A stretch of DNA of 64,000 bases from NCBI GenBank assembly GCA_051954955.1, contig JBQCHF010000044.1:1-64000 (forward strand), read 5' to 3'. The notes under the pieces are model-generated. The model was not told where the DNA came from. It saw nothing but the letters and a program-made list of their open reading frames with translations, and searched no databases. The translations under genes and the position numbers were made by a program. Shown in pieces: positions 33,403 through 42,230 of this stretch (positions are counted from its first letter, which is position 1; each line of letters opens with the position of its first letter). This DNA comes from JBQCHF01 sp051954955. Its GTDB lineage: Bacteria; Actinomycetota; Actinomycetes; Motilibacterales; Motilibacteraceae.

Positions 33403-34171
33403 GGGCCACCTCCAGCGGCTCGAGCCACCCGGCGCGCGCGGCCACCCGGGCGGTGAGGACGTCGACGTAGGCCTTGCGGACCGCATCGACGTCCGGGAAG
33501 GACGGCTCCTCCAGCCACGAGTCCGGCACCAGCGCGACGACCTCCGACACGACGTCGGAGGTGACGGCGGGGGCGAGGGCGGCATCGGCATCTGCCAGCG
33601 GCCCGGCGGCGCCGAGCAGCACGTGGTCCGACACGGCGTAGGGGCGCGCCGCGGCGGTCTGCGCGCGGGACCAGTCGTGGTGGAAGTAGAGCGAGGCGCC
33701 GTGGTCGATCAGGAAGAGATCGCCGTGCCAGCGCAGCAGGTTCGGGTTGCGCCAGGAGCGGTCCACGTTCTGCACCAGCGCGTCGAACCACACGACCTTC
33801 GCGGCCAGCGCCGGGTCGACCTGGTCGGCCACCGGGTCGAAGCCGAGCGAGCCAGGCAGGTAGTCCATCCCGAGGTTGGTGCCCCCGCTGGCCCGCAGCA
33901 GGTCCTGCACCTCCTCGTCGGGCTCGGCCCGGGCCAGCTCCGGATCGAGCTCGATGGTGACCAGCTCGGGCACCGGCAGCCCCAGCCGCCGGGCCAGCTC
34001 GCCGGCCACCACCTCGGCCACCAGCGCCTTGGGCCCCTGCCCGGCACCGCGGAACTTCAGCACGTAGGTGCCCTCGTCGCTGGCCTCCACGAGCCCGGGC
34101 AGCGACCCGCCCTCGCGCAGCGGCAGCACGTACCGCGTCGCGACGACCTCGCGCAGCCCTTGCCCGCTCAC
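33386..34171 (-). CDS. Short HipA-like kinase
   Basis: 261 residues, much shorter than toxin HipA (about 440). It shows SDEGTYVLKFRGAGQGPKALVAEVVAGELARRLGLPVP, where the Lys would contact ATP, then VWFDALVQNVDRSWRNPNLL (catalytic-loop Asp and Asn) and FLIDHGASLYFHHDW (metal-binding DHG in place of DFG). It lacks the N-subdomain-1 of the HipA toxin, and no HipB antitoxin is next to it. The partner is DUF3037. A toxin role is therefore not supported; a housekeeping kinase of unknown target is more likely. Upstream lies a partial palindromic element. Confidence 0.78.
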   Translation of the reverse strand: MSGQGLREVVATRYVLPLREGGSLPGLVEASDEGTYVLKFRGAGQGPKALVAEVVAGELARRLGLPVPELVTIELDPELARAEPDEEVQDLLRASGGTNLGMDYLPGSLGFDPVADQVDPALAAKVVWFDALVQNVDRSWRNPNLLRWHGDLFLIDHGASLYFHHDWSRAQTAAARPYAVSDHVLLGAAGPLADADAALAPAVTSDVVSEVVALVPDSWLEEPSFPDVDAVRKAYVDVLTARVAARAGWLEPLEVARAARV

Positions 34172-34198
34172 GCCGGCCAGCCTCTCACGCGCGCCCAG

Positions 34199-34264
34199 CC
34201 GGAACGATCACGGTCCCGTGATCCATCCATGCTCACCACAGCCGATCTGCTGAGGGGAGCATGG
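34199..34264. repeat. Partial 92-bp-type palindromic element D5
   Basis: The left hairpin GATCACGGTCCCGTGATC within CGGAACGATC... is intact. It is followed by a different central palindrome, CCATGCTC...GAGCATGG. The right terminal hairpin is missing. It lies in the 126-base gap between the start of the HipA-like gene and the end of the cation transporter gene. Confidence 0.55.
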
Positions 34265-34297
34265 AGTTGCGGTGGGAAGCGACCCTCGTCGAGGACG

Positions 34298-35503
34298 TCA
34301 GCGGGCGGTCGGCGGGCGCGGGTCGTGATGGGCGAGGTCGGCGTGGTGCTCGCCGTCGGGGTCCCACGGGTCGGCGTGCACGAGCGCGGTGGTCAGCCGG
34401 GGCACGTCGTGCAGCAGGTTGTGCCGGGCCAGCTCGGCCACCGCGTGCCCCCGCGCCACGGACAGACCGGCGTCGACGACGATCTCGCACTCGGCGCGCA
34501 GCGCGTGCCCGATCCAGCGCACCCGCACGTCACCGATCTCGAGCACGCCGTCGGTGCGCCGCAGCACCGCCTCCACCTGGTCCACCAGCTCGGGGTCGAC
34601 GGCGTCCATCAGCCGCCGGTAGACCTCGCGGACGGCATCGCGCAGGACGAAGAGGATCGCCACCGTGATGACCAGGCCGATCACCGGGTCCACCCAGTCC
34701 CAGCCGATCGCCGCCCCACCGGCGGCGATGAGCACGGCCAGCGAGGTGAACCCGTCGGTGCGCGCATGCAGCCCGTCCGCCACCAGCGCGGCCGAGCCGA
34801 TCCGCCGCCCCACCGCGATCCGGTAGCGCGCCACGCCCTCGTTGCCCAGGAACCCGATGATGGCCGCGACGGCCACCAGCGCGGCGTGGTCCAGCGGCTG
34901 CGGGTCGGCCAGCCGCCGGGCCGACTCCCACGCCGCCGCGACGGCCGAGAGGGTGATCAGCGTGACGACGACGATGCCGGCCAGGTCCTCGGCCCGCCCG
35001 TAGCCGTAGGTGTAGCGGCGGTTCGGCAGGCGCCGGCCGACGAGGAAGGCCAGCGCCAGCGGCACCGCGGTGAGGGCGTCGGCGAGGTTGTGCAGCGTGT
35101 CGCCGAGCAGCGCGACCGAGCCGGAGATGACGTAGACGACCGCCTGCAGCACCGCGGTGGCGAGCAGTCCCAGGAAGGACACCCACACCGCACGGATGCC
35201 CAGGGCCGAGGTCTCCAGCGCGGTGTCGACCTTGTCCGCGCTGTCGTGGCTGTGCGGCGTCACCAGCCCGAGCACGAAGCCCTTGAGCCCGCCGGGGTGC
35301 TCGTGGTCACCGTGCCCGTGCCCGTGCCCGTGCCCGTGCCCATGACCGTGACCGCCGTGGTCGTCGTGCCCGTGACCGGCATGGTCGACGTCGTCGTGCC
35401 CGTGGTCGTCGTGGTCGTCGTGCGCGTGCCCGTGGTCGTCGGGCCCATGCCCGTCGAGCTCCGCGCGGTGCGCGCCGGAGGTGCTCCCGTGCTGGTCGGC
35501 CAT
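34298..35503 (-). CDS. Cation diffusion facilitator (CDF) transporter with His-rich N-terminus
   Basis: 401 residues. The first 75 are extraordinarily rich in His, Asp and Gly (tandem GHGHGH and DDHGH), probably a metal-binding tail. Six membrane helices follow, with the paired metal-site motifs HNLAD (helix II) and HARTD (helix V) that define zinc-type CDF exporters. The C-terminal cytoplasmic domain is ferredoxin-like (VDPELVDQVEAVLRRTDGV). It exports Zn2+ or a similar divalent metal in exchange for protons. The His tract makes a zinc, nickel or cobalt preference plausible. The ATG at 35503 was chosen over a GTG six codons earlier. Confidence 0.9.
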   Translation of the reverse strand: MADQHGSTSGAHRAELDGHGPDDHGHAHDDHDDHGHDDVDHAGHGHDDHGGHGHGHGHGHGHGHGDHEHPGGLKGFVLGLVTPHSHDSADKVDTALETSALGIRAVWVSFLGLLATAVLQAVVYVISGSVALLGDTLHNLADALTAVPLALAFLVGRRLPNRRYTYGYGRAEDLAGIVVVTLITLSAVAAAWESARRLADPQPLDHAALVAVAAIIGFLGNEGVARYRIAVGRRIGSAALVADGLHARTDGFTSLAVLIAAGGAAIGWDWVDPVIGLVITVAILFVLRDAVREVYRRLMDAVDPELVDQVEAVLRRTDGVLEIGDVRVRWIGHALRAECEIVVDAGLSVARGHAVAELARHNLLHDVPRLTTALVHADPWDPDGEHHADLAHHDPRPPTAR

Positions 35504-35701
35504 GTCCTGATGGTGCCCCACTCAGGGGTGCCACGCCCGGCCCACACGCGTCCGCTTGCTCACCGACTGCACCGCTTGGCCCGGCGTCCGGCGGGCCGGC
35601 ACCGGTGCGTCGTGGCTGATCCTCCTGCGCGAAGGGGGTCGAGAGGCGCACCATCCACCTCGCCACGGGGATCGGAGCAGTTTCTCGCGCTGGAGGAGCG
35701 C

Positions 35702-37318
35702 ATGGCTGACACGACCGGCTACACCCCGGCCCACGACGACGCGACGCGGCTGAAGGACCTCGGCTACCGCTCGGAGCTGAGCCGGGTCCTGTCCCTGTTC
35801 GACAACTTCAGCGTCGCGTTCTCCTACCTCTCGCCGATGGTGGGGATCTACTCGCTGTTCGCCCTCGGTGCGGCCTCGGGTGGCCCGCGCTACCTGTGGC
35901 TCATGCCGCTGGTGGTCGTCGGCATGCTGTTGGTGGCCCTCGTCTTCGGCGAGCTGGCCAGCCACTACCCGATCGCCGGTGCGCTCTACCAGTACGGCAA
36001 GTACTCCGTCGGGCCTGGCTACGGCTGGTGGGTCGGCTGGGTCTACGGGGTGGCCCTGCTCGTCACCGTGGCCAGCGTGGACACCGGCGTCGTGCTCTAC
36101 TTCGCCACGCTGATGCAGAACTGGTTCGGCTGGAACCTGGACCCGGCCAGCCACACGACCATCCTTCTGGTCACCGTCGGCCTGATCCTCATCCAGACGG
36201 TGGTCAACATCGTCGGTGCCAAGTTCATGGGGCGGGCGGCCCGGCTCGGGGTCTACGTCGAGACGATCGGCACCTTCGGCGTCGTCGTCGCACTCGCCGT
36301 GTTCGGGAAGATGCACCACGGGCCGGGCTATCTGTTCACCACCCAGGGTGCGGAGCAGGCGAGCACGAACTACTACCAGGTCGACTTCGGCGGCAGCTGG
36401 GCCGCGGCGGCACTGGTGGCCGTGCTGGCCCACGTCTACATCTTCTACGGCTTCGAGTCCGCCGGCGACGTCGCCGAGGAGACCCAGGACGCCTCCCGCC
36501 AGGTGCCTCGAGCCATGCGCCGGGCTCTCGTCTACGGCGGCGTGGCCTCGTTCGTCCTCGTCCTCGGCCTGCTGCTGGCCATCCCCGGCGACGGGCCTGC
36601 GGCGTTCGCCGCCGCGATGAAGGGCGGCGTGACGGGCATCCTGGCCCAGCTGCCCGGATGGCTGCAGGACGTGTTCCTGGTGCTGGTGATCCTCGCCTTC
36701 TTCTCCTGCGGCACCGCGGTCCAGGGTGCCGGGGCGCGCGTGGCCTTCGCCTACGCCCGTGACGGCGCGGTGCCGGCCAGCGGCTGGGTGCGTCGCATCC
36801 ACCCGCGCTTCCACACCCCGTCCAATGCGCTCCTGGTCGGTGCGGTTGTCCCGGTGCTGTTCACCCTGCTGGTGAACATCAACCCGAGCAAGAACGTGCA
36901 CATCCTCTGGTTCGACTACCCGACCGGGGTCAACGCGCTCTACGCGCTGGTCTCGTTCGGCGTCTCCGGCATCTACCTGTCGTTCCTGCTCACGGTGATC
37001 GGCTCGATGGTCGCCCGGTCCCGGGGCTGGATCCCGGAGGGGGCGTTCCGGCTCGGCCGCTGGGGCTGGCCGGTGAGCATCGTGGCCGCGGTCTACCTCG
37101 GGCTCATGCTGCTCAACGTCGTCGCGCCGACGGGGCTGTCCAGCCCGCGCGGGGCGCTGTTCAACTACGACTGGATCACGCTCATGGTCATGGTGGTGAT
37201 CCTGCTGGTGGGCTTCGTCTACTTCGTGGTCGCCCGGCCGCACCGGAGGCTGGCTACGCACGTGCACGACGAGCTCGAGCCCACCGCGGCCGAGCGGGCC
37301 GAGGAGCCGCTGGGCTGA
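35702..37318 (+). CDS. APC-superfamily amino acid/polyamine permease
   Basis: 538 residues with about twelve helices. It starts LKDLGYRSELSRVLSLFDNFSVAFSYLSPMVG, whose FSYLSP segment is the unwound helix-1 substrate site of the APC fold. FGELASHYPIAGALYQYGKY and AEETQDASRQVPRAM are typical of the amino-acid/choline transporter branch common in actinobacteria. The substrate is not evident; amino acids, choline or GABA are all possible. The ATG follows GGAGG with a 6-base gap. Copy 2 of the 79-bp repeat follows its 3' end. Confidence 0.85.
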   Translation: MADTTGYTPAHDDATRLKDLGYRSELSRVLSLFDNFSVAFSYLSPMVGIYSLFALGAASGGPRYLWLMPLVVVGMLLVALVFGELASHYPIAGALYQYGKYSVGPGYGWWVGWVYGVALLVTVASVDTGVVLYFATLMQNWFGWNLDPASHTTILLVTVGLILIQTVVNIVGAKFMGRAARLGVYVETIGTFGVVVALAVFGKMHHGPGYLFTTQGAEQASTNYYQVDFGGSWAAAALVAVLAHVYIFYGFESAGDVAEETQDASRQVPRAMRRALVYGGVASFVLVLGLLLAIPGDGPAAFAAAMKGGVTGILAQLPGWLQDVFLVLVILAFFSCGTAVQGAGARVAFAYARDGAVPASGWVRRIHPRFHTPSNALLVGAVVPVLFTLLVNINPSKNVHILWFDYPTGVNALYALVSFGVSGIYLSFLLTVIGSMVARSRGWIPEGAFRLGRWGWPVSIVAAVYLGLMLLNVVAPTGLSSPRGALFNYDWITLMVMVVILLVGFVYFVVARPHRRLATHVHDELEPTAAERAEEPLG

Positions 37319-37423
37319 GGGATGTGAGCGACGGGACGCGCGGGCCGTCCGGGAGTGCCCCGGACGTCTCCGCCCGCGTTCCCCCAGGTCACGGCCGAAG
37401 AAGTCCATCGTGGGCTCGCGGCA

Positions 37424-37502
37424 CCGCTACGAAGAACTCCTCCGCCATGCCGAATCGGGCGCCACGAACCGCTCCCTGATCCACGAGCGATTCCCGAGAC
37501 AT
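37424..37502 (+). repeat. Two-copy 79-bp dispersed repeat, copy 2
   Basis: Pairs with 1745-1823. On the plus strand it reads RYEELLRHAESGATNRSLIHERFPRH and then a stop. On the minus strand a 37-codon frame (MSRESLVDQGAVRGARFGMA...) runs from 37501 towards the permease gene. It lies between the convergent ends of the permease and lipoprotein genes. Confidence 0.6.
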
Positions 37503-37504
37503 CC

Positions 37505-38050
37505 CTAGGAGCAGGGACTGCCCTGGACCTGGTAGGCATAGTTGGTCGCGAGGACGTAGTGCTCGGAGCCGACGTGGTAAGAGATCCGGACCCGTTTCGC
37601 GGAGCCGGCCCCGTCTGGGGCCTCGAGCCCGAGGACGACGTTCTGGGTCGCCCCAGGCGCCACCGAGGTCCCGCTCGCCACGGCGGCCGTGGACCACCGG
37701 GGGTCGCTGCGCGGGGGGTAGGACCCGGACGTGCCGAGGAGGGTGCTCGGCCCGGGCGGCACGGCGATCGTGCGGGCCTCGACGAGGCGCAGGCCCTTCG
37801 CGCCGACCAGGGCCACGCCGTCGATCACCGCAGGCGCGCTCGAGGGGTTCTCCACCAGGTCGACCCCGACGGTCACCCTGCGTTCGGCGCCGGAGTAGGG
37901 CACGCAGACCGTGCCGGTGTCGGTGCCCTCCGTCAGGGGTCCGCGGGCGGCTGACCCGGAGGACGAGCAGGACGCCAAGGCGAGGGCCGCCGCAAGGACG
38001 GCGGCGACGGCGGTGGCGCTCGCGCGGGCGCGGGGAGGAGCGAGCTGCAT
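37505..38050 (-). CDS. Putative secreted lipoprotein
   Basis: 181 residues. The N-terminus has basic residues, a hydrophobic stretch (TAVAAVLAAALALAS) and a lipobox ending LASC at about residue 28, so the mature protein should be lipid-anchored outside the membrane. The rest is a small beta-rich domain: RVTVGVDLVENPSSAPAVIDGV and TQNVVLGLEAPDG. It looks like an immunoglobulin-like or LEA-like fold with one C-terminal cysteine pair (VCVPY and SPCS). No family recognised. It faces the permease gene tail-to-tail across a dispersed repeat. Confidence 0.65.
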   Translation of the reverse strand: MQLAPPRARASATAVAAVLAAALALASCSSSGSAARGPLTEGTDTGTVCVPYSGAERRVTVGVDLVENPSSAPAVIDGVALVGAKGLRLVEARTIAVPPGPSTLLGTSGSYPPRSDPRWSTAAVASGTSVAPGATQNVVLGLEAPDGAGSAKRVRISYHVGSEHYVLATNYAYQVQGSPCS

Positions 38051-38367
38051 CAGTTGGCGACGATCTGGTTGTGCACCCCCGGAGCGGTGGCGCTGTGGGC
38101 GGGACGCTAACAGCGCGTGTGGCCCACGGCACCCATGTGTTCCGACGTCCCGTCGACCGTGCCGATTCCTGTCATGAGACCGGAATCCCTGTGCGACGGA
38201 TGCCTCCCGGACGACCGGGCGAAGGCGGCGGTCTGCTGGTGGACACGGGCGTTGGGCGAATCGACTAGCCCATGGCGTCAGCCGCGACAGCTCCACCGCC
38301 CTGGCCCGAGCAGCAGGACCCGGCCCGACGACAGCCCTTGGTCAGCAGGCTGCCCTAGGGTTTCGAC
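38051..38367. other. 317-bp intergenic region with one promoter-like box
   Basis: Between the divergent lipoprotein and SDR genes. The only supported signal is TAGGGT at 38356-38361, six bases before the SDR ATG, a leaderless promoter pattern. A short plus-strand frame of 86 codons crossing into the SDR gene has no start signal or recognisable domain. No hairpin or repeat was found. Confidence 0.4.
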
Positions 38368-39159
38368 ATGGAGATAACGAACAAGGTCGTCGTCATCACG
38401 GGGGGCGCGCACGGGATCGGTGCGGCCATGGCCACGCGGTTCGCGGCCGACGGCGCGGAAGCGGTCGTCGTCGCGGACCTGGACGAGCCCGGCGCGCGGG
38501 AGGTCGCCACCCACGTCGAGCACGCGGGGTCGGGCGCCATCGCGTGGCGCACCGACGTCGCCGACCCCGCCGACGTGCAGGCCCTCGTCGACGCCACCGT
38601 CGAGCGCTTCGGACGGATCGACCTGTTCTGCTCCAACGCCGGCATCGCCGCCGGCGAGGGCCTCGAGGCCCCGCTCGCAGTCTGGCAGCGCACCTGGGAC
38701 GTCAACGTGATGGCGCACGTGCACGCGGCCAACGCGGTGCTGCCGCGGATGCTGGAGCGAGGCGAGGGCTACCTGCTGCAGACCGTCTCGGCCGCGGGCC
38801 TGCTCACCAGCCCGGGAGACGCCCCCTACACCGCCACCAAGCACGCCGCGCTGGCGCTAGCCGAGTGGATCGCGGTCACCTACGGGGACCGCGGTATCAA
38901 GGTGAGCGCCCTGTGCCCGCAGGGCGTGCGCACCGACCTGCTCATGCGCGGCGTCGAGAGCGAGACCCCGGCCGCGCTCGCGGTGCTCGCCGCCGGGGAG
39001 GTCCTGGAGCCGGTGCAGGTGGTCGACACGGTGATGGAGGGCCTGGCCGACGAGCGCTTCCTGATCCTGCCGCACCCCGAGGTGGCCGAGTACGTGACGA
39101 TGAAGGCCGCCGACCGCGACCGCTGGATCCGCGGGGTGCGCCGGCTGATCCCCGGCTGA
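38368..39159 (+). CDS. Short-chain dehydrogenase/reductase
   Basis: 263 residues. Classical SDR: TGGAHGIGAAMA (TGxxxGxG cofactor loop), DLDEPGA at the end of beta-2, which suggests NAD(H) preference, NAG at about residue 90, and the catalytic Ser/Tyr/Lys in SAAGLL...YTATKHA. CPQGVRTDLL follows the active site. The substrate is unknown. The ATG is 6 nt after TAGGGT. The downstream radical SAM gene is separated by only 51 bases and may be co-transcribed. Confidence 0.85.
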   Translation: MEITNKVVVITGGAHGIGAAMATRFAADGAEAVVVADLDEPGAREVATHVEHAGSGAIAWRTDVADPADVQALVDATVERFGRIDLFCSNAGIAAGEGLEAPLAVWQRTWDVNVMAHVHAANAVLPRMLERGEGYLLQTVSAAGLLTSPGDAPYTATKHAALALAEWIAVTYGDRGIKVSALCPQGVRTDLLMRGVESETPAALAVLAAGEVLEPVQVVDTVMEGLADERFLILPHPEVAEYVTMKAADRDRWIRGVRRLIPG

Positions 39160-39210
39160 TCCGCTGCTGAGATCGGGACTTCGCACCTGCCTGTCGGTGT
39201 TGTCCCTCTC

Positions 39211-40290
39211 GTGCCGCACGGGGACCCACGACCTTCCAGCCTGCTCGACGTCCGCCGCATCTACCTCCAGCCCGAGGCCGCCGCCCTCCCGCGCGGCCAG
39301 GAGGTGCTGGGTCGCTTCCCCGACGCCGACCGGGTCGAGGTCGCGAGCCACCGGAACATCCCCGAGCTGCACGGCGACGAGGCGAATGCCGCGCGCTGGG
39401 TGCGGATCAAGACCGAGGCCCTGGTGCTGGGGGTCAAGACCAGCCTCACCGCGCGGCGCAACGGCCGCAGCAGCGACTGGATCGCACCGTCCACGGCCAA
39501 CGGCTGCGCGATGGCCTGCGCCTACTGCTACGTCCCCCGCCGCAAGGGCTACTCCAACCCGATCACGGTGTTCGCCAACATCGAGCAGATCACCGGCTAC
39601 CTCGAGCGGCACGTCCGCCGGCAGGGGGTGAAGCAGGAGCCGGATCAGGTCGACCCGCACGCCTGGGTCTACGACATCGGCGAGAACAGCGACTGCTCGG
39701 TGGACGCGACGGTGAGCGACAACGTCCGCGACCTGGTCGAGCTCTTCCGCGCCCTGCCCACCGCGAAGGCATCGTTCGCCACCAAGTTCGTCAACCGCGA
39801 CCTGCTGACCTGGGATCCCCAGGGCCGTTCCCGCGTCCGCTTCTCCCTGATGCCGCCGGGCGACAGCCGGCTGCTGGACATCCGCACCACGCCGGTGGCC
39901 GAACGGCTGGCCGCGATCGACGACTTCGTCGACGCCGGCTACGAGGTGCATGTGAACCTCAGCCCGGTCGTCGTCCGCGAGGGCTGGCTGGCGGACTGGG
40001 CCGTGCTGCTCGACTCCCTCGGCGACGCGACCAGCGAGCGCACCAAGGCCCAGCTGGCCGCCGAGGTCATCTTCCTGACGCACAACGACCGCCTGCACGA
40101 GACCAACCTGCGCTGGCACCCCACGGCGGAGGAGGTCCTGTGGCGGCCCGAGCTGCAGGAGACCAAGCGCTCGGAGACCGGCGGGATCAACGTCCGCTAC
40201 CGCACCGGGGAGAAGGGCCGCTACGTGCGCCAGCTGCTCGACGTGATCGAGCAGCGCGCCCCCTACCTGCGCGTGCGCTACGCCTTCTGA
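39211..40290 (+). CDS. Spore photoproduct lyase-like radical SAM protein
   Basis: 359 residues. The radical SAM cysteines are in NGCAMACAYCYVPRRKGY (CX3CX2C) near residue 101. ARRNGRSSDWIAPSTANGC before it and WVYDIGENSDCSVDATVSDN after it match SPL-family proteins that repair UV-induced spore photoproduct in endospore formers. Here the family occurs in an actinobacterium not expected to make endospores, so the substrate may be a different DNA lesion or another molecule. The start codon is a GTG. Its 3' end overlaps the convergent acetyltransferase gene by 13 bases. Confidence 0.85.
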   Translation: MPHGDPRPSSLLDVRRIYLQPEAAALPRGQEVLGRFPDADRVEVASHRNIPELHGDEANAARWVRIKTEALVLGVKTSLTARRNGRSSDWIAPSTANGCAMACAYCYVPRRKGYSNPITVFANIEQITGYLERHVRRQGVKQEPDQVDPHAWVYDIGENSDCSVDATVSDNVRDLVELFRALPTAKASFATKFVNRDLLTWDPQGRSRVRFSLMPPGDSRLLDIRTTPVAERLAAIDDFVDAGYEVHVNLSPVVVREGWLADWAVLLDSLGDATSERTKAQLAAEVIFLTHNDRLHETNLRWHPTAEEVLWRPELQETKRSETGGINVRYRTGEKGRYVRQLLDVIEQRAPYLRVRYAF

Positions 40291-41126
40291 AGGAGCACCT
40301 CGACGACCTGCGCGACGACGTCGAAGCCCAGTCGGGCGTAGACGCCGTTGCTGGTCGGGTTGGCGGCGTCGGTGTAGAGCATCACGGTGTCGCAGTGCGG
40401 CAGCAGCGCGTCGACGACGGCGGAGGTGACCGCTGCGCCGTAGCCGTGCTGCCGGTGCTCCGCCGGGGTGAAGACCGGCCCGATCCGGCCGACCGTGCCG
40501 GCCGGGGTGGCCACCAGCGGCGCGTGACCGGCCATCGACACCGGCTCGCCGTCCACCTCCCACACCCACAGCGAGCCCTGCTCGATATTGGCCCGGACGT
40601 TGGCCTCGACGTCGTGCACGACGGCGACCGCGGCCTCGGCAGCGAAGACGGACCACCAGTCGACCAGCAGCTCCGTGTCCCGCTCGTGCGCTCTGCGTCC
40701 GGTGCCGGCAACGTCGTGGGCCGGTCGGAACTCGTGGACGACCCGGACCAGCTCGTCGCGGTGCACGTGCCGCAGCACCCCCGGCGCGGCGGCCTCCAGC
40801 ACCGCGCCCACCACGTCCGCCGGTCCGACGGACCCGGGGAGGTCACCATCGGCTCGGGCCACCTCGCGCCCCAGCGCCGCGGCGGCCTCGGCCGGCATCG
40901 GCGACACCGCGAGCAGGAACGGCGCGGTACGGATGGCGCAGCCGACGACCGAGCCGTGGTCGTCGCGCACCACCCACCACCAGCAGCGCTGGTACTGGCG
41001 CCCCTCCGCCACGCTCCCGGCCACGCTGCCGATGACGTTGGTCAGTACCGGCTCGGTGCCGCGGATCGCCTCGGTGGCGGCCAGGAAGGCCCCCGGGTCC
41101 GGCAGCTGCTCGACGCGCATCTCCAT
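40278..41126 (-). CDS. GNAT-family N-acetyltransferase
   Basis: 282 residues with an N-terminal non-catalytic half and a C-terminal GNAT domain: VGRIGPVFTPAEHRQHGYGAAVTSAVVDALL (acetyl-CoA pyrophosphate loop RQHGYG) and YTDAANPTSNGVYARLGFDVV. Transfers an acetyl group to an unknown amine. Two nearby ATG codons (41126 and 41120) both have AGGAG-like sites; the longer form is given. It overlaps the SPL-like gene tail-to-tail by 13 bases. Confidence 0.85.
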   Translation of the reverse strand: MEMRVEQLPDPGAFLAATEAIRGTEPVLTNVIGSVAGSVAEGRQYQRCWWWVVRDDHGSVVGCAIRTAPFLLAVSPMPAEAAAALGREVARADGDLPGSVGPADVVGAVLEAAAPGVLRHVHRDELVRVVHEFRPAHDVAGTGRRAHERDTELLVDWWSVFAAEAAVAVVHDVEANVRANIEQGSLWVWEVDGEPVSMAGHAPLVATPAGTVGRIGPVFTPAEHRQHGYGAAVTSAVVDALLPHCDTVMLYTDAANPTSNGVYARLGFDVVAQVVEVLLQKA

Positions 41127-41185
41127 CTCCTACTCCCCGTCGTAGGCCGAGCATGTGCGCGGACGCAAGGCGGGGCAACCGGATT

Positions 41186-42175
41186 TCAGCCCCGCGGGTG
41201 CACGACCACCTTGCCGGTCGTGCCGCGCGAACCCAGTCGGGTGAGCGCGCCCGGCAGGTCGGCCATGCCGACCTCCTCGGACACGTACGGGGAGATGAGC
41301 CCCTTGTCGGCCAGCTGCTCGAGGTCGCGCTGAGCCGCCTCGATGACCGCCGGGTCCATCTTCCGGTAGAGGCCCCAGTGCACGCCGACGACCGAGTAGT
41401 TCTTCACCAGCGCGTGGTTCGTCGGCGCCTGGCCGAACCGCCCCTGGGTGAAGCCGATGACCAGCACTCGCCCCTCGAACGCGATGCACTTGAGCGAGCG
41501 CTCGAAGACGTCGCCGCCCACCGGGTCGTAGACGACATCGGCGCCGCGGCCGCCGGTGACCTCCTTGACCACCGGCACGAAGTCGTCGGCGCGGTAGTCG
41601 ATGGCGACGTCGGCGCCCATCCGCCGGCACACCTCGACCTTCTCCGGTCCGCCCGCGGTGGCGATCACGGTCGCTCCGGCCGCCTTGCCCAGCTGGATCG
41701 CTGCGGTGCCCACGCCGCCGGCGCCGCCGTGCACGAGCAGCGTCTCGCCCGGCTGCAGGTGCGCCCGGCGGTGCAGCGCGACGTGCCCGGTCTGGTAGGT
41801 GAGGAACAGCCCGGCGTTCTGGGCGGAGGACAGGGCGGGCAGCGCGGGCCAGGCCTGCCCCTCGTCGACGACGGCCAGCTCGGCGTAGGCGCCGCGGGGC
41901 AGCCCAGGGGTGCCGATGACGGCGTCGCCGGGCGCGAAGCGGGTGACGCCCTCGCCCACCGCGACGACCTCGCCGTGCAGCTCCACGCCGGGGGTGAACG
42001 GCAGCGGTGGCTTCTCCTGGTACTTGCCCTGGCACAGCAGCACGTCGGGGAAGTTCAGCGCCGCCGACTCGACCCGCACCAGCAGCTGGCCCGGCCCGGG
42101 CGTCGGATCCGGGACCTCCTCCAGCCGCAGGACGTCCGCCGGCTCACCGTTCTCGTGCACCTGCCATGCCCGCAC
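41186..42175 (-). CDS. NADPH:quinone oxidoreductase family protein
   Basis: 329 residues. MDR family: MRAWQVHENGEPADVLRLEEVPDP at the start, LNFPDVLLCQGKYQEKPPLPFTPG for the substrate pocket, VHGGAGGVGTAAIQLGKAAGA as nucleotide loop, and TGGRGADVVYDPVGGD. Such enzymes reduce quinones or enones using NADPH. A second, different family member lies at 23758. The GTG start follows AGGAGG. TTAGCGTG about 40 bases further upstream may be its -10 region. An enoyl-CoA hydratase gene lies upstream on the same strand, so a shared acyl or enone pathway is possible. Confidence 0.88.
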   Translation of the reverse strand: MRAWQVHENGEPADVLRLEEVPDPTPGPGQLLVRVESAALNFPDVLLCQGKYQEKPPLPFTPGVELHGEVVAVGEGVTRFAPGDAVIGTPGLPRGAYAELAVVDEGQAWPALPALSSAQNAGLFLTYQTGHVALHRRAHLQPGETLLVHGGAGGVGTAAIQLGKAAGATVIATAGGPEKVEVCRRMGADVAIDYRADDFVPVVKEVTGGRGADVVYDPVGGDVFERSLKCIAFEGRVLVIGFTQGRFGQAPTNHALVKNYSVVGVHWGLYRKMDPAVIEAAQRDLEQLADKGLISPYVSEEVGMADLPGALTRLGSRGTTGKVVVHPRG

Positions 42176-42230
42176 CGGGTGCCTCCTCGCCTCAGGCTGC
42201 TGGTGCCCGCACGCTAACCGAGCGCGGGCT

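Noticed and set aside
33386..34171. HipBA toxin-antitoxin system
   Set aside because: The kinase is short, lacks the toxin N-terminal subdomain, and the partner is DUF3037 rather than a HipB helix-turn-helix protein.
33623..35701. Upstream extension of the APC permease frame
   Set aside because: It covers the antisense of two real genes (HipA-like and CDF). The permease has a strong SD and ATG at 35702.
38117..38377. An 86-codon frame before the SDR gene
   Set aside because: No ribosome site or -10 box, odd composition, and it overlaps the SDR promoter and start.
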